This document shows, piece by piece, positions 33,685 through 46,522 of a stretch of 64,000 bases of DNA (within the stretch, counting starts at the first letter, position 1; each line of letters starts with the position of its first letter). The notes beneath the pieces were generated by a model. That model was given only the letters and a program-made list of their open reading frames with translations. It had not been told where the DNA came from and made no database searches. The stretch comes from Adiantum capillus-veneris (Eukaryota; Streptophyta; Polypodiopsida; Polypodiales; Pteridaceae): positions 147,247,885 to 147,311,884 of the forward strand of contig CM043958.1 of NCBI GenBank assembly GCA_014529385.2. Direction: 5' to 3'. Position numbers and translations under genes: made by a program.

Positions 33685-34365
33685 TGAATGTGTAGAATTA
33701 GGATCCCAATTGAGGTTTTCTCATGTCTTGATTAGTGACTACACTCTGGTCATAACTAAGGATACCTTGAAACCATTGTTGTAGTACTTTACTCATGGTT
33801 TGCATAGCAGGAACACATTTTATAAGATTTGCCCCTCCTTTGCCATCCTTTGACTTGTTGACCTTTGCACCCTTGCCTTCAATGGTTGTCAAAAATTTAC
33901 TATGGTAGTGATTAATGCATGGAAAGAGGGTCATAGAACCTTGCTTGTGCCCTAACATACACTTCCAAATTTCAAGTTTTTTGCCAAGTGCCATTCAACT
34001 TGGAACGCAGCCGAGAAAGCTCAGTGGCTAACTCTTCTACCTAGCAAGTGCACACATGGCCAAGCCAGTGAAATCACCCCAACAAAAGTTCCTTTGTCGT
34101 GTCTTGTTTCTTCCTCAAGTGATGGTGTGCCTCCAGACTTATGTTCGTCGGTTGGTCTTTCAATGTGCTCAATCGCATAGAGCTCAGATAAGCAGAAGAC
34201 CATCCCCTACCTAATTGCCTACCAATTTTTGTTTCCCTCAACTCATTGCTTGTATGGACGCACATACACGTCAAGAACACACATGTACCTAAGTCACTAC
34301 TTATTCAAGACTAACTGAATGGATTAGGGAGGTCTTGTGAGATAGATTCCTAGTTAAATTACACC
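33685..34365. other. Unassigned interval
   Basis: A minus-strand frame of 98 codons (33994-33698) with a Lys/Gly-rich middle (EGKGAKVNKSKDGKGG) is present but matches nothing I know. I would not call it a gene. No other feature seen. Confidence 0.4.
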
Positions 34366-35459
<1,094 letters not shown>

Positions 35460-36376
35460 TGTTAGCAGCAAGCTAACTCGAATACAATTTTTCGAAGCTC
35501 TCAATGTAAAAAAACTTATTATTTTGATAAATCGGGAATATTGTAACTTTTATTTTTTGGATAAACTTTGTAATAGATGAGTCGAGGCTACAAGCTTCCA
35601 TATTGTATCAACCTGTCAGCACCCATCTTTAGTTAGAGCTCCCAGATTATTAGTTTTAACCACCAAAAACCTTGGCTAAGGTATAAAAGCCAATTTTTGT
35701 AAGTTAATTTTAAGTTTTGGATAATGAAATACAAAGCGTGAGCTAACAACACTCACTTCTCTCCTTTTTGCGCTTCCTACTCCCTCCCCAGTTGTCACAT
35801 TGCAATCGTGTTTGCTGCATTGCAACTGCAGGTAAGAGCTCTATGCATTGATGTAAGCATTTCATAGTATTTCATAGCTTTTGGTATCACTGACCCGTGG
35901 CCTAATTTCATCATAAGTAAAAATCTACACTGCAAAAGAAAAAACTAAGCATAGGCGGGGTATTGGAACATCATTTCTAAGCATTTAGGTGCATTTTGGG
36001 TCGAAAATGACTAGGTCAAAAATCCACTGCTTTTAATAATCGTGATTTTTTCACTTGACCTAAAGTGGGATTTAAGACCATAAGCATGTGTGCCTAGGTA
36101 TTATAAACTTGTCTAGATCTTTCGTTACGTTTGGATGTCATTTGATGTTGTAATGGATGTGCTTTGTTTGCCGATGAGCGATTGGCTTTTGGTGATTTTA
36201 GTCACTTGAGTGTAGCTTGAGTTAGATGCGAGTTTTTTGTTTTTTTCCGAGAGATTGACAACTTCTTGTAGCCTCTATGCACTAGTCGAGTCAGCTTCAT
36301 CCCATGGATTGACAATTTAATCGTGGTTCTCGCTAAATCTACAATAAGATAGGAGTAAGGTAAAACACCCGTCCTA
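35460..36376 (+). repeat. 5' LTR of gypsy E
   Basis: About 917 bp, starting TGTTAGCAGCAAGC and ending near CACCCGTCCTA just before the PBS. It is the reverse-complement relative of the gypsy F LTR at 11098-11995. It contains TTTAATAATCGTGATTTT (36033-36050), a degenerate version of the palindrome repeated in the leader. Confidence 0.85.
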
Positions 36377-36380
36377 AATT

Positions 36381-36398
36381 TGGCGCCGTTGCCGGGGA
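36381..36398 (+). other. Primer-binding site of gypsy E (tRNA-Asp)
   Basis: TGGCGCCGTTGCCGGGGA, with five more matching bases following (23 in all), is complementary to the 3' end of plant tRNA-Asp. It lies four bases after the LTR. Confidence 0.9.
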
Positions 36399-36403
36399 TC
36401 GAA

Positions 36404-39015
36404 GAGACCTAAACTAGGAAAAAACACGAGCCTCTTGTGAAGTTATCCTTTAACGTCCTCTAGGATCTCCTAGAGTAAAAACTTTCTTTTAGAAAGCTTT
36501 GTAAATAGGACAGTGAGAACTCACCTTAAGAGAGCGCATAGCTTAAGATTTTCCTCCTTTGCTGTGTAGAGGCATCTTGGAAGTAATCGTACTTGTTGAG
36601 TGCCTTTAGGATTGTAGGATTGTAGAACTAGGTAAGGATTTTGAGAATGATTGATAGACGAGGCAAGTCTTACAATCAATGCTCATAAAACCATAAAAAA
36701 CAAGAAAATGAGTTTTTGTGAGCACTTTCCACAATCCCATTGCATGAGAACCTAGGAGTAGGGTAAGTAGGATCCGAGGTGGATTTCAGAACATTGCTCT
36801 CTCCCAAAGAATCATTGTGAGTTGTTATTTGAAGTTGCAAAATTTCAGGTCTACGGCTAGAAATAGCACGAAAAGACTCCAAACCACTCAATCCGACTAG
36901 AGAGGATGCTTAAAAGTTGTATGAACCAGTGGGTAAGCTCAAGGACACATTGAGGTAAAAATTACAAGAGTTTGCAAAAACTCAGATTATTATTTTTTTC
37001 TTGACATTTTAGGACAAATTAAGTTTTGACTTGATTCATAGGCTTAAATAGCTCATGAAAAGACTCTCCGTTGAAAAAATGCAAAAAATTGTTCATTTTG
37101 GGTATCAAGTAAGTAATCATGATTATTTACTTTCAGCTCAAATTTGCCCAAGGTTGATACCAGTGACTCATTACATGTGTACAAAAAACTTTTGTAAAGG
37201 CACAAAAGATTTTGGATCACCAAACTGGTAAAAAGCTGGGTAAAAACTAAAGTTTATACTGACTTTCGGGAACTTGAGTGTGTAAATTGGGGAAAAATTT
37301 GTCTAAACTTGATGAAATTTGATTCATAGGCTTCTATTGATGTGATAGACATGTGTACATGCTCACTTGACCAAAAAGATGCAAAAAGTTACCAGAATTA
37401 AATAATCGCGATTATTTACATCTATCCCATTTTTCAACTTCTTTGACTAAGTTAGCATGCCACTAGTTTTACCATGTTCTAATAAGCCCACAAACCAAAT
37501 TTGGTAAGATTTGGATCATTGGATTGAAAATCATGACAAAATTTGCAAAGTCAGTCTACGGAGAGAAAACTGATGACCATTTGATGAAAAATAGTCCAAA
37601 CTTGATAAAACTTGGATAGACCTTAAGTTGAAGTGCTTAACAGATATGTGTCAAGATTGGAACAAAAACTTGCAAAAAACTAGTTGGAGTAAATAATTAT
37701 GATTATTTACATCTGCTTTAAAAATTGACAATTTTGTATATTTGAGTATACCACAAGGTCAAGCATATCAAGTAGACCACACAAATCAATTTTGGTGAAA
37801 TTTGGATCTCAAAAGTGAGATTTAAGCCAGATTCTTGAAAACCGAGTCTACTGATATGAAACAGTTGATAAACTTGAACAAATTTTGTCCAAACTTAGTG
37901 AAACTTGTCCAGGAACCTTAACAAGTTGTATACTTGGCAAACCAAGCCAAAAAGTACAAAATTTTGAGAAAAGTAAATAATTGCGATTATTTACTACTGC
38001 AAAAATGAGACACCAATTTTGACTTTTGAACTTGTACAGTGTTATACCAACATAATACAAGGCCACCGGGAAATTTTGGGTTCAATCGGATCCAAATTGG
38101 TACATGTTCACTCAGTTTTTGGGTTGCAAATTAATCTTTTGATTTTTGCCAAAGTCGAGTCTAAAAATCTCAACTGCTGACTAAATTAGCTCGATTTGAA
38201 GTGATACACATAGACCAATCACAATAGTTAGCAAAAACTATACCGTCTTTGTGAAAGAATAGCTAACTTGATCAAAATTGATATAGGAATTAGGTTGCAG
38301 ACAAGAAATCGGCATCTTGACGAAAGTTGCTATCAAGTCAAGTGGAAATTGACAACAAGTCAATCCAAAGGTAAGTACTCTATCCGGGGCTTTACAAGTA
38401 TTTAGGAACCTTAGATCTGGTCGTGTACTAGGAAATCAAGGCATATTTGGAGAAACCTCTAGTACAATATCCCATTAGGTGAAATTTGGACTTACAAAGG
38501 GGCCCTTTAAGGAGTTTGACTTTACCTCTCTCTACCAAAACAGGCCCATGGATAATTTTTTGCAAACAAACTCCAAAGTTGGCGGAGGGTTTGACAGTTA
38601 GAATGTCTTCTTCAAGCTCTATCTACTGATATATAACAGGCCATGAGATTCCTCATATTTTAGAAGATTCTTTTTTGATTCACTTAAATTCCGACAGAGT
38701 TCTCACATCATAGGTGAATCAAAAAAAGAATCTTCTAAAGTATGAGGAATCTCATGGCGTGCTATATATCAATAGTTAGAGCTTGAAGAGGACATTCTAA
38801 CTGTCAAACCTCCGCCAACTTTGGAGTTTGTTTACAAAAATTTATCCACGCGCCCATTAAAGGGCCCGTTTGTGAGTCCAAATTTCACCTAATGACGCAA
38901 GAAAGCGTGAATCAAGGCAATTCTTTGCACACTATTCTTGAAGAAGTCTCACACTTTTTCAGATTCAACATCTAAAATGTCTTCCTACTTGACTCACTGA
39001 GAAACCGGAACAACA
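36404..39015 (+). repeat. Gypsy E leader with palindrome-centred repeats
   Basis: 2.6-kb untranslated leader. Four copies of a palindrome close to TAAATAATCGCGATTATTTA are centred at about 37120, 37409, 37700 and 37984 (spacing 289, 291 and 284 bp) within diverged repeats. A 420-bp inverted repeat (38474-38893) lies at its 3' end, 120 bp before gag. Confidence 0.85.
38474..38893. repeat. Long inverted repeat (hairpin) before gag
   Basis: Arms of about 180-215 bp start ATTAGGTGAAATTTGGAC and end with its complement GTCCAAATTTCACCTAAT. They are separated by a loop of about 25 bases near 38687-38711. Pairing is roughly 90%. The left arm has an extra segment of about 30 bases near 38512-38545. 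No clear target duplication flanks it. Confidence 0.9.
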
Positions 39016-42000
39016 ATGCGCTATAAGTATATACTCTCTTTTTATAAGACTAATCGCCATGGAGCTCAGGTTTACCTAGATCCTAACCAAAAGTATGCTA
39101 TTCGCATTGATGACCATGGTATTGAGTTCGAAGAGGAGATCAGGGCAAACAAACAAGGAAAAACGTACACGGATAGAAACGGAACTCAATATTTACAAGT
39201 CGAAAACCCTGACGTGATAGACAAATGGGGATTAGAAGTAAACACCATAATTTCAGATATGGCCGCAAAAGAAAGATCACGAACTTTAGAATTTGAGGGA
39301 TACAATCAATTTGATTTGAAGCCTTTGAAAGGGTTTAGTACGGATAATCCTAGGATTTGAGTCTATTGTCGGGAGGATATAAATGTAAAAGATCTTCTTT
39401 GGACTTTGCATGCCAAACCATGACAACTAACGCCCATGAAGATCATCTATATCTTCAAGATCAAATATAAGGGATCAGCAGATCTACCAACCTACCTGTT
39501 TAGGGATTGTTATAACAACTTTTTTATGATGACTCCTGAGGAGGTAGAACAAACCAAATACCAAGGGTATTTTATAAGGGATTGGATATTGGGACAAGGA
39601 CCAGAAACTATTCCAAGAGATGAACACCGCGAGAGATCTTCTGAGAGTAATGTTAAGAAATCAGAAATCACCTCATCATGAAGAAAACCAGGTGACACTA
39701 AAGCCAGTCCAGGGCTACATGACTCACTATTTCCAATAGACTCGTTTGAAGGACTCGGAGCAGGACCAACTGCCAGAAGACCGGGAGTTGAACCAAATAA
39801 ACATGTCAGACCAACTAATTTTCAGAAATGGATTAGAAAATACACTGGATCAGGGGATCCATATGACCACTTAGCAAGCTTTAACACTAGGTTGGTAATG
39901 GGACACTTTTATGTCCTGGGACACTTTTATGTCCTGTTAAGTGACCCTTTTCCTTGAATTATGTCAAGAGTTTCAAAATGGATTTTGAGGTGCTATCTAT
40001 CTAGAAAGTTTTCTCGTGAGCTAAAAAAAACTTGACATTTTTTTGGAATATCGATTCCATCTTTAACCTTGTCCTTGCACAACATTTCACAACCTAAACT
40101 GTGTGAAAAAACGGGTCTTGTTTTTGGCTTTTTTCAACTTTTTGCAACTATACCACTCTAGAATTCATTTTTGTGAGGTCTATAATGCTAGAGAACTATA
40201 TTTAGTAGTCCTCAACATGTCCTGATGCTTCTAGGGAGAAATAAATATTAAAGTTGTAAGTTATGACCAAATTACAAAAATTGTCAAATCCTGTTTTTTA
40301 GCCAATTATTTTAGCTCTTCTATGATTTTTTTGGTGGATTTCATGATATCCAAATGCATTTTTGATTTTCTATATCGCATATTGTAACATAAAGCTAATA
40401 TTCCTTGAGTTTTGGGGTACCTAATACCCTATTTTGCATGGTAAACAACGATGGTTGATTTTTTCAATTATAGAAGAAAACGAAACATTCTAGTATATCA
40501 AGTATAGCTTTTTCAATATTGTTAGTTTCTTGTGACAACTACATGCATTTTGTAGGTAGTAACCATATCTAGTCATAAGGATCAAATTTGGCTAGATATT
40601 AAATAATTTCTATGGGATTCTACAACTCATAATGTTGACCCAGTTTTTTCATGTTTGTTGTATTTAGCACTTTATCTTTGTCTCCAAGATTTTCCTTGGT
40701 AAGAGATTTATTATTCTTTTGACATGCTCCATGGCTCCTTTTGAACATAAAGGACAATAGGGAACTAAGAAAACATGCATATATTATTTGTATTGAGCGT
40801 AGCTATAGAAACTTTGATGATAGGTTTGCAGAATGGTAAAAATTCAACTTTTTTGTACCTATTTATTTTGGCAAAACAAAAAATAGTGAGTGAGAAGCAA
40901 TCATATGTTCTGATCACCAACCCATTGAAGTTAACTAGGGAATTTATATCAAGTCCTACAAAAATCCCTAATCTTATTTTTATGCAACAAAACGTAAGAA
41001 ATGACTATTTTGATGAAAATGCACTAGTCCATCAACTTTGGAGACTTGGTGTGACCAAAAGATGAGAACTTTTACAAGTTTCTTATTTTTTCCATGTGTA
41101 GTAGGCCTTGAACTATAACGTCATGAAAGGATTTTACAAAATGAGTGGATCTACTATGGTTTTGGAGGTTTTTTTCAAAACCCTGAAAGGACACTTTTAT
41201 GTCCTGTTAGATTACCAACCTAGTGTTAAGCAAGTGCTAAGAGCAGAACGCATATTCGATTTTCATACTCAATTCAAGGGGTTTGGAATGACATTAGAAG
41301 GAAAAGCATTAACATGGTTCCAAAACATTCCACCAAGGTCAATCATGGACTTGAACACATTAACTCAAGGATTTGTAGTTACTTGTTCCAAAACAGGGAT
41401 CAAACACAATACGGTGGCTCAAATCTACAGCTTTAAATTGAAACAAGGTGAGTCTGTAAGGGATTGTGCAACTCGAATGAAACATTACATTGTCAAATGC
41501 CCAAAGCTAGAGATACCTACAGAAGAACGACTAGTATCATTGTTTCTAGAGGGACTACTAAACAAAGAACTTCATGCTATATTGTATAGCAAGAAGCATA
41601 CCACCCTAGAAGAGTGTGTGTCAGATGCTATTGACTTACGAGACAATTGTGATATTTTCAACGAAGAAGATGTCCCTAAGGATAACCAAAGTGAGAAAAC
41701 AGCATCCACCAAACCAGCTCAAGTGGGAACGGCTGCTACAACACCACTTTCAGTCATAGAATACATGCTCAAAAGGATGAATGACATGATGAATAACATG
41801 CAAAAAGCACCTATGAGGGGACCAGGGCAAGGGATACCTCAACAGGGACAACCAATTAGACCGCAAAAATGGTGTGCAATCGAGGGTAAATGGACCAACC
41901 ATGAGACCAATGAGTGCTACTACTGACCAAAGTATGATGGAAATGTTCAGTACGTGCCCATGAGGCCACAAGGACAACCCATGTATAGATATTAGCCTAA

Positions 42001-42430
42001 CATGGCACCAGCTCAAAGACCACCGACGCATATGGAAAGACCTCAACCCATGTTGGATCAACAACCTCCATATCCAAGACATAATGCAGTGCCTGTAAAG
42101 TACATGCATCCAGAGGGAGTCATAAATGAACAAGCACTAGTGCCTGTTACACCCTATATTGAGCCTAGTCCATCTACAGGTAATGGTAGAAGGAGATTGG
42201 TATAATTCACATCCACCACCAATGGAAGAACCTGTGACTTTTTCTCCATCAGAGCTTGCACCAATGTTTTATGTGGCTAATCAAGGTGTTAGGCCTCCTA
42301 TAGTAAGACCCATGATTAAACCAAGAACGAAAAACTGTCATAACTGTGGTGCAGATGATCATTGGGAAAATGAATGCCCAGAGCCTGACAAGAACCTCAA
42401 TCTAGTTGAAGCTTATTGCATATAATGTTA
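39016..42430 (+). pseudogene. Gypsy E gag
   Basis: Three parts. The N-terminal region is 39016-39360 (GIEFEEEIRANKQGKTYTDR) and, in another frame, 39436-39681. After the TTAA insertion the retrotransposon-gag core follows from 41227 (KQVLRAERIFDFHTQFKGFG, then CPKLEIPTEERLVSLFLEGL and TTLEECVSDAIDLRDN). Next is the segment KWCAIEGKWTNHETNECYY shared with D and G. Last is a zinc knuckle NCHNCGADDHWENEC (42331-42375). Stops at 39358, 39679, 41924 and 41992 break the frame. The nucleocapsid has one clear CCHC and a degenerate second. Confidence 0.85.
39895..41225. mobile_element. TTAA-flanked CACTAGG transposon, copy 2
   Basis: 1331-bp element with termini CACTAGGTTGG...CCAACCTAGTG flanked by TTAA at 39891-39894 and 41226-41229. 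Removing the element and one TTAA restores a continuous gag reading frame (ASF joined to KQVL), which proves insertion into gag. The left end carries a tandem duplication of the 18-bp GGGACACTTTTATGTCCT box (39901-39937). Copy 1 lies at 22478-23798. Confidence 0.92.
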
Positions 42431-42434
42431 CAAA

Positions 42435-43980
42435 AAGGGAGGAGACTTCCAAGAAGATTGTCCTAAAAAATCTTTAAACAAGGGCAAAACAGTAGTAAAC
42501 GTAGTTGAAGTGATACCTAGTAGCTCATCTGAGAGTGAACCGATTGTTCCAATCAAGGTAATCACCAGAGCTCAGACTAAGAAAAAGAAACATAACTCCT
42601 CTGATGATTCAGAGAATACAAAAATTGCCTCTCAAAAAACCAAAAGAAGCAGAAGCAAAAGGTATGAGATGAGAAATTAGAAACAACGGGCTGAAATTGA
42701 GGAGAAATCAAAACAACTATTCCAGGAAAATGGAAAAGAAATTGGAAGCAAAATCAAGGAAACCACCGTGAAATCTGGAGGATTAATTTTGGTTGATAAG
42801 ATTTTTGAGCCTATTAATGCAGACTTGGAAGCCTACCAAGCAGGACTTAAATCAGACCAAAACATGGAAAACAAATGGAAAAACTATCCTTCTTCAGATA
42901 TGGAAGCAGCTAAGCTTAAATCTTATCAAAATTTGGTAAGAATGATGCAAGAAATGATGGTTAAACGAAAACCCAAGCTCAAAAGTATGACAAAACCTGA
43001 GGAGCTTGTGGTAAGAGACAATCAAGAAAAATCTGAAGTGGTGGTAGAACCTCACCTTGAAACAAAAGAGCGAGAACTTATAGTTCCGGACAACGAAGAT
43101 GCAATAGACGGAATTCCATTCGTAGAGGAAGACTTGCCAAGACACTTATGGGAAAAAGTTAGAGAGATCAATGATGGGAGCCTAACTGTAAAGTTAGCTC
43201 CTATAGAGGAAGTTTGGTTAGACAATCTACCTCATGATATAGACATGGATGTAAAATCCTTGTATGGGGATTGCAGGTCTGAAGCTTCAGGAATGTCTAA
43301 ACCATTGACCTTGAAAAAATTACCCTCATACTTGGGAGATAACAAAGATGAATCCATAGTCTGTAAGACCACTCAAGCCAAAAGAGCGGAACAGACCCTA
43401 GAAGTAGACAACATCCATTCAATCATGTCTACACCCATCCAATGCACTCTTACTTTGGGAGAACTGTTAAAGGTTAAACCATATTTATGGAATGATATAC
43501 AAAAAACCCTAGAGAAGGTGGGAATAACGAGGCTAATCGTAAAAAAATTGGGAAAATTGAAACACGAAATGGACAACAAGGAGATTTGATCTGTTCCAAT
43601 GAACAAAGTCGGAGAATAGTACGAAGGGGAAGAAAAAAATACCACCCTTCGAGTGAAATATAGTGACATTGAAACCATGGTAATATTGGATAGTGGAGCA
43701 GGCACATCCATAGCCATGAAAGCAGTATGGGAATCCTGGGGCATTAGATAAACTCAAATGAAATTTCAATTGACTGATGGACACATTGAAAGACCCTTAG
43801 GACTGCTTAAAAAGGTGATAGTTAATTCTTGTGGGATTAAATATCAACACACTTTTGCCATAGTAGACTTTCGGAAAAAACTCAGTTATTATGAAATTAT
43901 ATTAGGAATACCTTTCATACGATAGGTACAACTCATCCAAGATTGGGGAAACAATTATCTGTACCTGAAGCAAGTGGAAT
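42435..43980 (+). pseudogene. Gypsy E spacer and aspartic protease
   Basis: After gag, an open frame of 273 codons (42768-43589) encodes a charged spacer containing STPIQCTLTLGELLKVKPYL, conserved in G1. The retropepsin follows: active-site VILDSGAGTSIAM near 43682-43720 and a YYEIILGIPFIR flap-proximal motif near 43890-43925. These are in one frame broken by TGA/TAG codons around 43588, 43618, 43749 and 43923. The protease would process Gag-Pol. Confidence 0.75.
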
Positions 43981-45099
43981 CAATAACAAGGGTTAATCTA
44001 AAAGATCACACTTATAAAGATGTCATCAAAACGCCCATACAAGATTTTGATTCAGTCTCTTTGACTGAAACTAAGCTTCCATCTTGGTTGAACAGAGACA
44101 CTTCTATATGGATGTGTGGAGCTTCAGAAAACGAAAGCTTAAAACAAGAAGAATTTATCTTGGAAATGGATTGCACCGATGAAGCCTATGTACCTGAATC
44201 CTTTCTAGAGCATTTGTTTGAGCCATTTTAGTGGACTCAAATTTTAGCGACAATGGATGTATATGTGAATACGTCTATGCCTACTCAATTTTGCAATGAG
44301 GACAGCTATGACATAATTCCCATACAAATGATTTGAACCCTCCACATTGAAGACGGAATTCAAAAACCCAAGGACTTGATGAAATCTCAACAAGTCCTTT
44401 TAGCCCTCTACTGATGAGTTAGAAGAACACTCAGCTACCTCAGAAGATTCGGGATCAGAAAAAGAACACGTGAGAGCTAAGCTACTCATGAAAGGAGGGG
44501 AGGAAAAGTTTTTTTACTTTCCTAACAAGAAACCGAGAAGATAGAAATGGTATAGACAAAAAAGAGACACTAGAAACGTGAAAGCCAGACCTATGCCATC
44601 AGTCTCCAGTAGAACCCAGTTCCTAATGCAGATAGATACACATGATTGTGTCAAGGACAAAATCACTGGCAGATATCCTTCAAATGAAAATCTAGAAATG
44701 TGAAAAACATCAAGAAAAACGGGGAAGGATACTCAAGAAAAGCCAAAAAAAACAGGACAAGGAGTCAACCATGACACGAGTTGAGCGGAAAAAGAAAAAT
44801 CAAGAGTTGAAAAAAGCTCTAAAGGAGATATATACGATTGAAATGGAAACCAAAAAAGAGTATGGTAAATATGTAGTGAGTGTTCCATCCCATTACAAGA
44901 AATATACTCTCCAAGATCAAAAAATCATAGTTGAACAACCTGTTAGAGAACTATGAGAACAGGGCGAGTCCTATGAAGGGCTAGAAAACGCAAAAAAAAG
45001 ATAGATCTAGTCGAACTAGGAGAAGAGCCTAGGCCTGCCTACATTGCAAATGACCTAGCAGAAGAAGAAGAGCTTTTGTTAAGCTTACTAAAAAATACC
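43981..45099 (+). pseudogene. Gypsy E protease-RT linker
   Basis: Open pieces at 43974-44231 and 44771-44956 (ERKKKNQELKKALKEIYTIE) are plus-strand, charged and in the right place for the connection between protease and RT, but carry no named domain. Stops and frameshifts lie between 44232 and 44770. Confidence 0.45.
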
Positions 45100-46500
45100 T
45101 AGATATCTTTGCTTGGTCTTACAAGAATCTCAAGGGTGTTGATCCAGAAATCTATCAACATACTATACCCATGAGAGGTGATGCAAAACCAAGTAGACAA
45201 AGGCCATACGCATACAATGAAACATTTGCTAGGAAGATCAATGAAGAGATTAAAAAACTAAAGGAAACCAAATTCATTTATAAAATTGAACACACGGATT
45301 GGGTGTCTCCAATTGTGGTAGTACCCAAGAATAATAAAAATTACAAGTGTGTTCAACCTCAAGAAATTGAATGCAGCTACCATTAGAGACAACTTTCCTC
45401 TTTCAATCACTGAGCATGTTTTAGAATGAGTTGCAGGAAAAGAAGCTTACAGCTTCTTAGATGGATTTTCGGGCTACAATCAACTTTTTGTTTGACCCAA
45501 AAGATCATCATAAAACTGCTTTTCCAACGGAATGGGGTATTTTTGCCTATCGGGTTATGCCTTTTGGGTTAACTAATGCTCCTGCCACCTTTCAAAAATT
45601 GATGAGACATTCTTTTAAAGAATATCTTAGGAAATTCTTGGAAGTATATATGGATGATCTATGCGTACATTCATCAATCCGGGCTGATCATTTTGAACAC
45701 CTCAAAAAGGTATTCAAAAAATGTAGACTTTATAGGATTTGCTTATATCCTAAAAAGTGCACATTCATGGGTAGACAAGGAGAAATTCTTGGACATATAA
45801 TGTCTAAAAATGGCATAGCTATTGACATGGATAAAATTCATGTTATTGTTGATTTGTTTAGACCAACAACAGTGAAGGGGCTTCAAGCCTTCATGGGACA
45901 TTGTGGATATTACAGACGGTTCATTTATATGTACACTATAATTGCAAAACCCATGTATAGCTTGATTACACACTTTGAATGGACTGATGAGTGTGAAGAA
46001 TTCTTCATGAATCTTAAGCAAGCTCTCACTTCAACTCCAATATTGAAAGCACCAGATTGGAATAAGATATTCCACATACATTTAGATGCTTCCAATTTTT
46101 CCATTGAGTGTATACTAGCTCAACCGGGAGATGGGAAAATTGATTTTTCTATTTCTTATGCTAGCAGACAGTTGAACATGGCAGAAAAGAATTATACCAC
46201 CACAAAAAGGGAAGGATTAGGGATGATCTATGCCATAAAAAGTTATAGACATTCCCTATTAGCCAACAAATTTGTGTTCTTTGTGGACCACCAAGCCTTA
46301 TTGTACTTGGTCAACAAGCCATGTAAGCACAGGAAGAATAGTGAGATGGTTCATCATTCTTCTGGAATTTGATTTCACTGTGGTTGTAAAAAAGGGCACT
46401 ACTCACCAAAGAACAAATCATTTGTCAAGGATTTTTTCAGGAGAAACACCTAAAGTGGTAGACGATGATCTACCAGATACATATATGTTCTCCGTGGAAT
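45100..46500 (+). pseudogene. Gypsy E reverse transcriptase-RNase H
   Basis: RT starts with the AYNETFARKINEEIKKL and WVSPIVVVPKNNKNYKCV segments (45205-45350). A frameshift and a TGA near 45426 precede the long frame 45461-46372. That frame contains TEWGIFAYRVMPFGLTNAPA, the catalytic EVYMDDLCVHSS (about 45640-45675) and LGHIMSKNGI. RNase H follows, with FHIHLDASNFSIECIL (first Asp near 46085), TTTKREGLGMIYAIKSY (Glu) and FVDHQALLYLV (Asp). A frameshift near 46335 moves the end of RNase H to the next frame (FDFTVVVKKGTTHQRTNHLS). It would be close to intact without two shifts. Confidence 0.88.
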
Positions 46501-46522
46501 GATACCTCGATAATCAAAAAAT

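Noticed and set aside
34021-34080. tRNA-like sequence (GCTCAGTGGCTAACTCTTCTACC)
   Set aside because: Resembles a tRNA D-arm/B-box only superficially; no cloverleaf, acceptor stem or T-loop could be completed.
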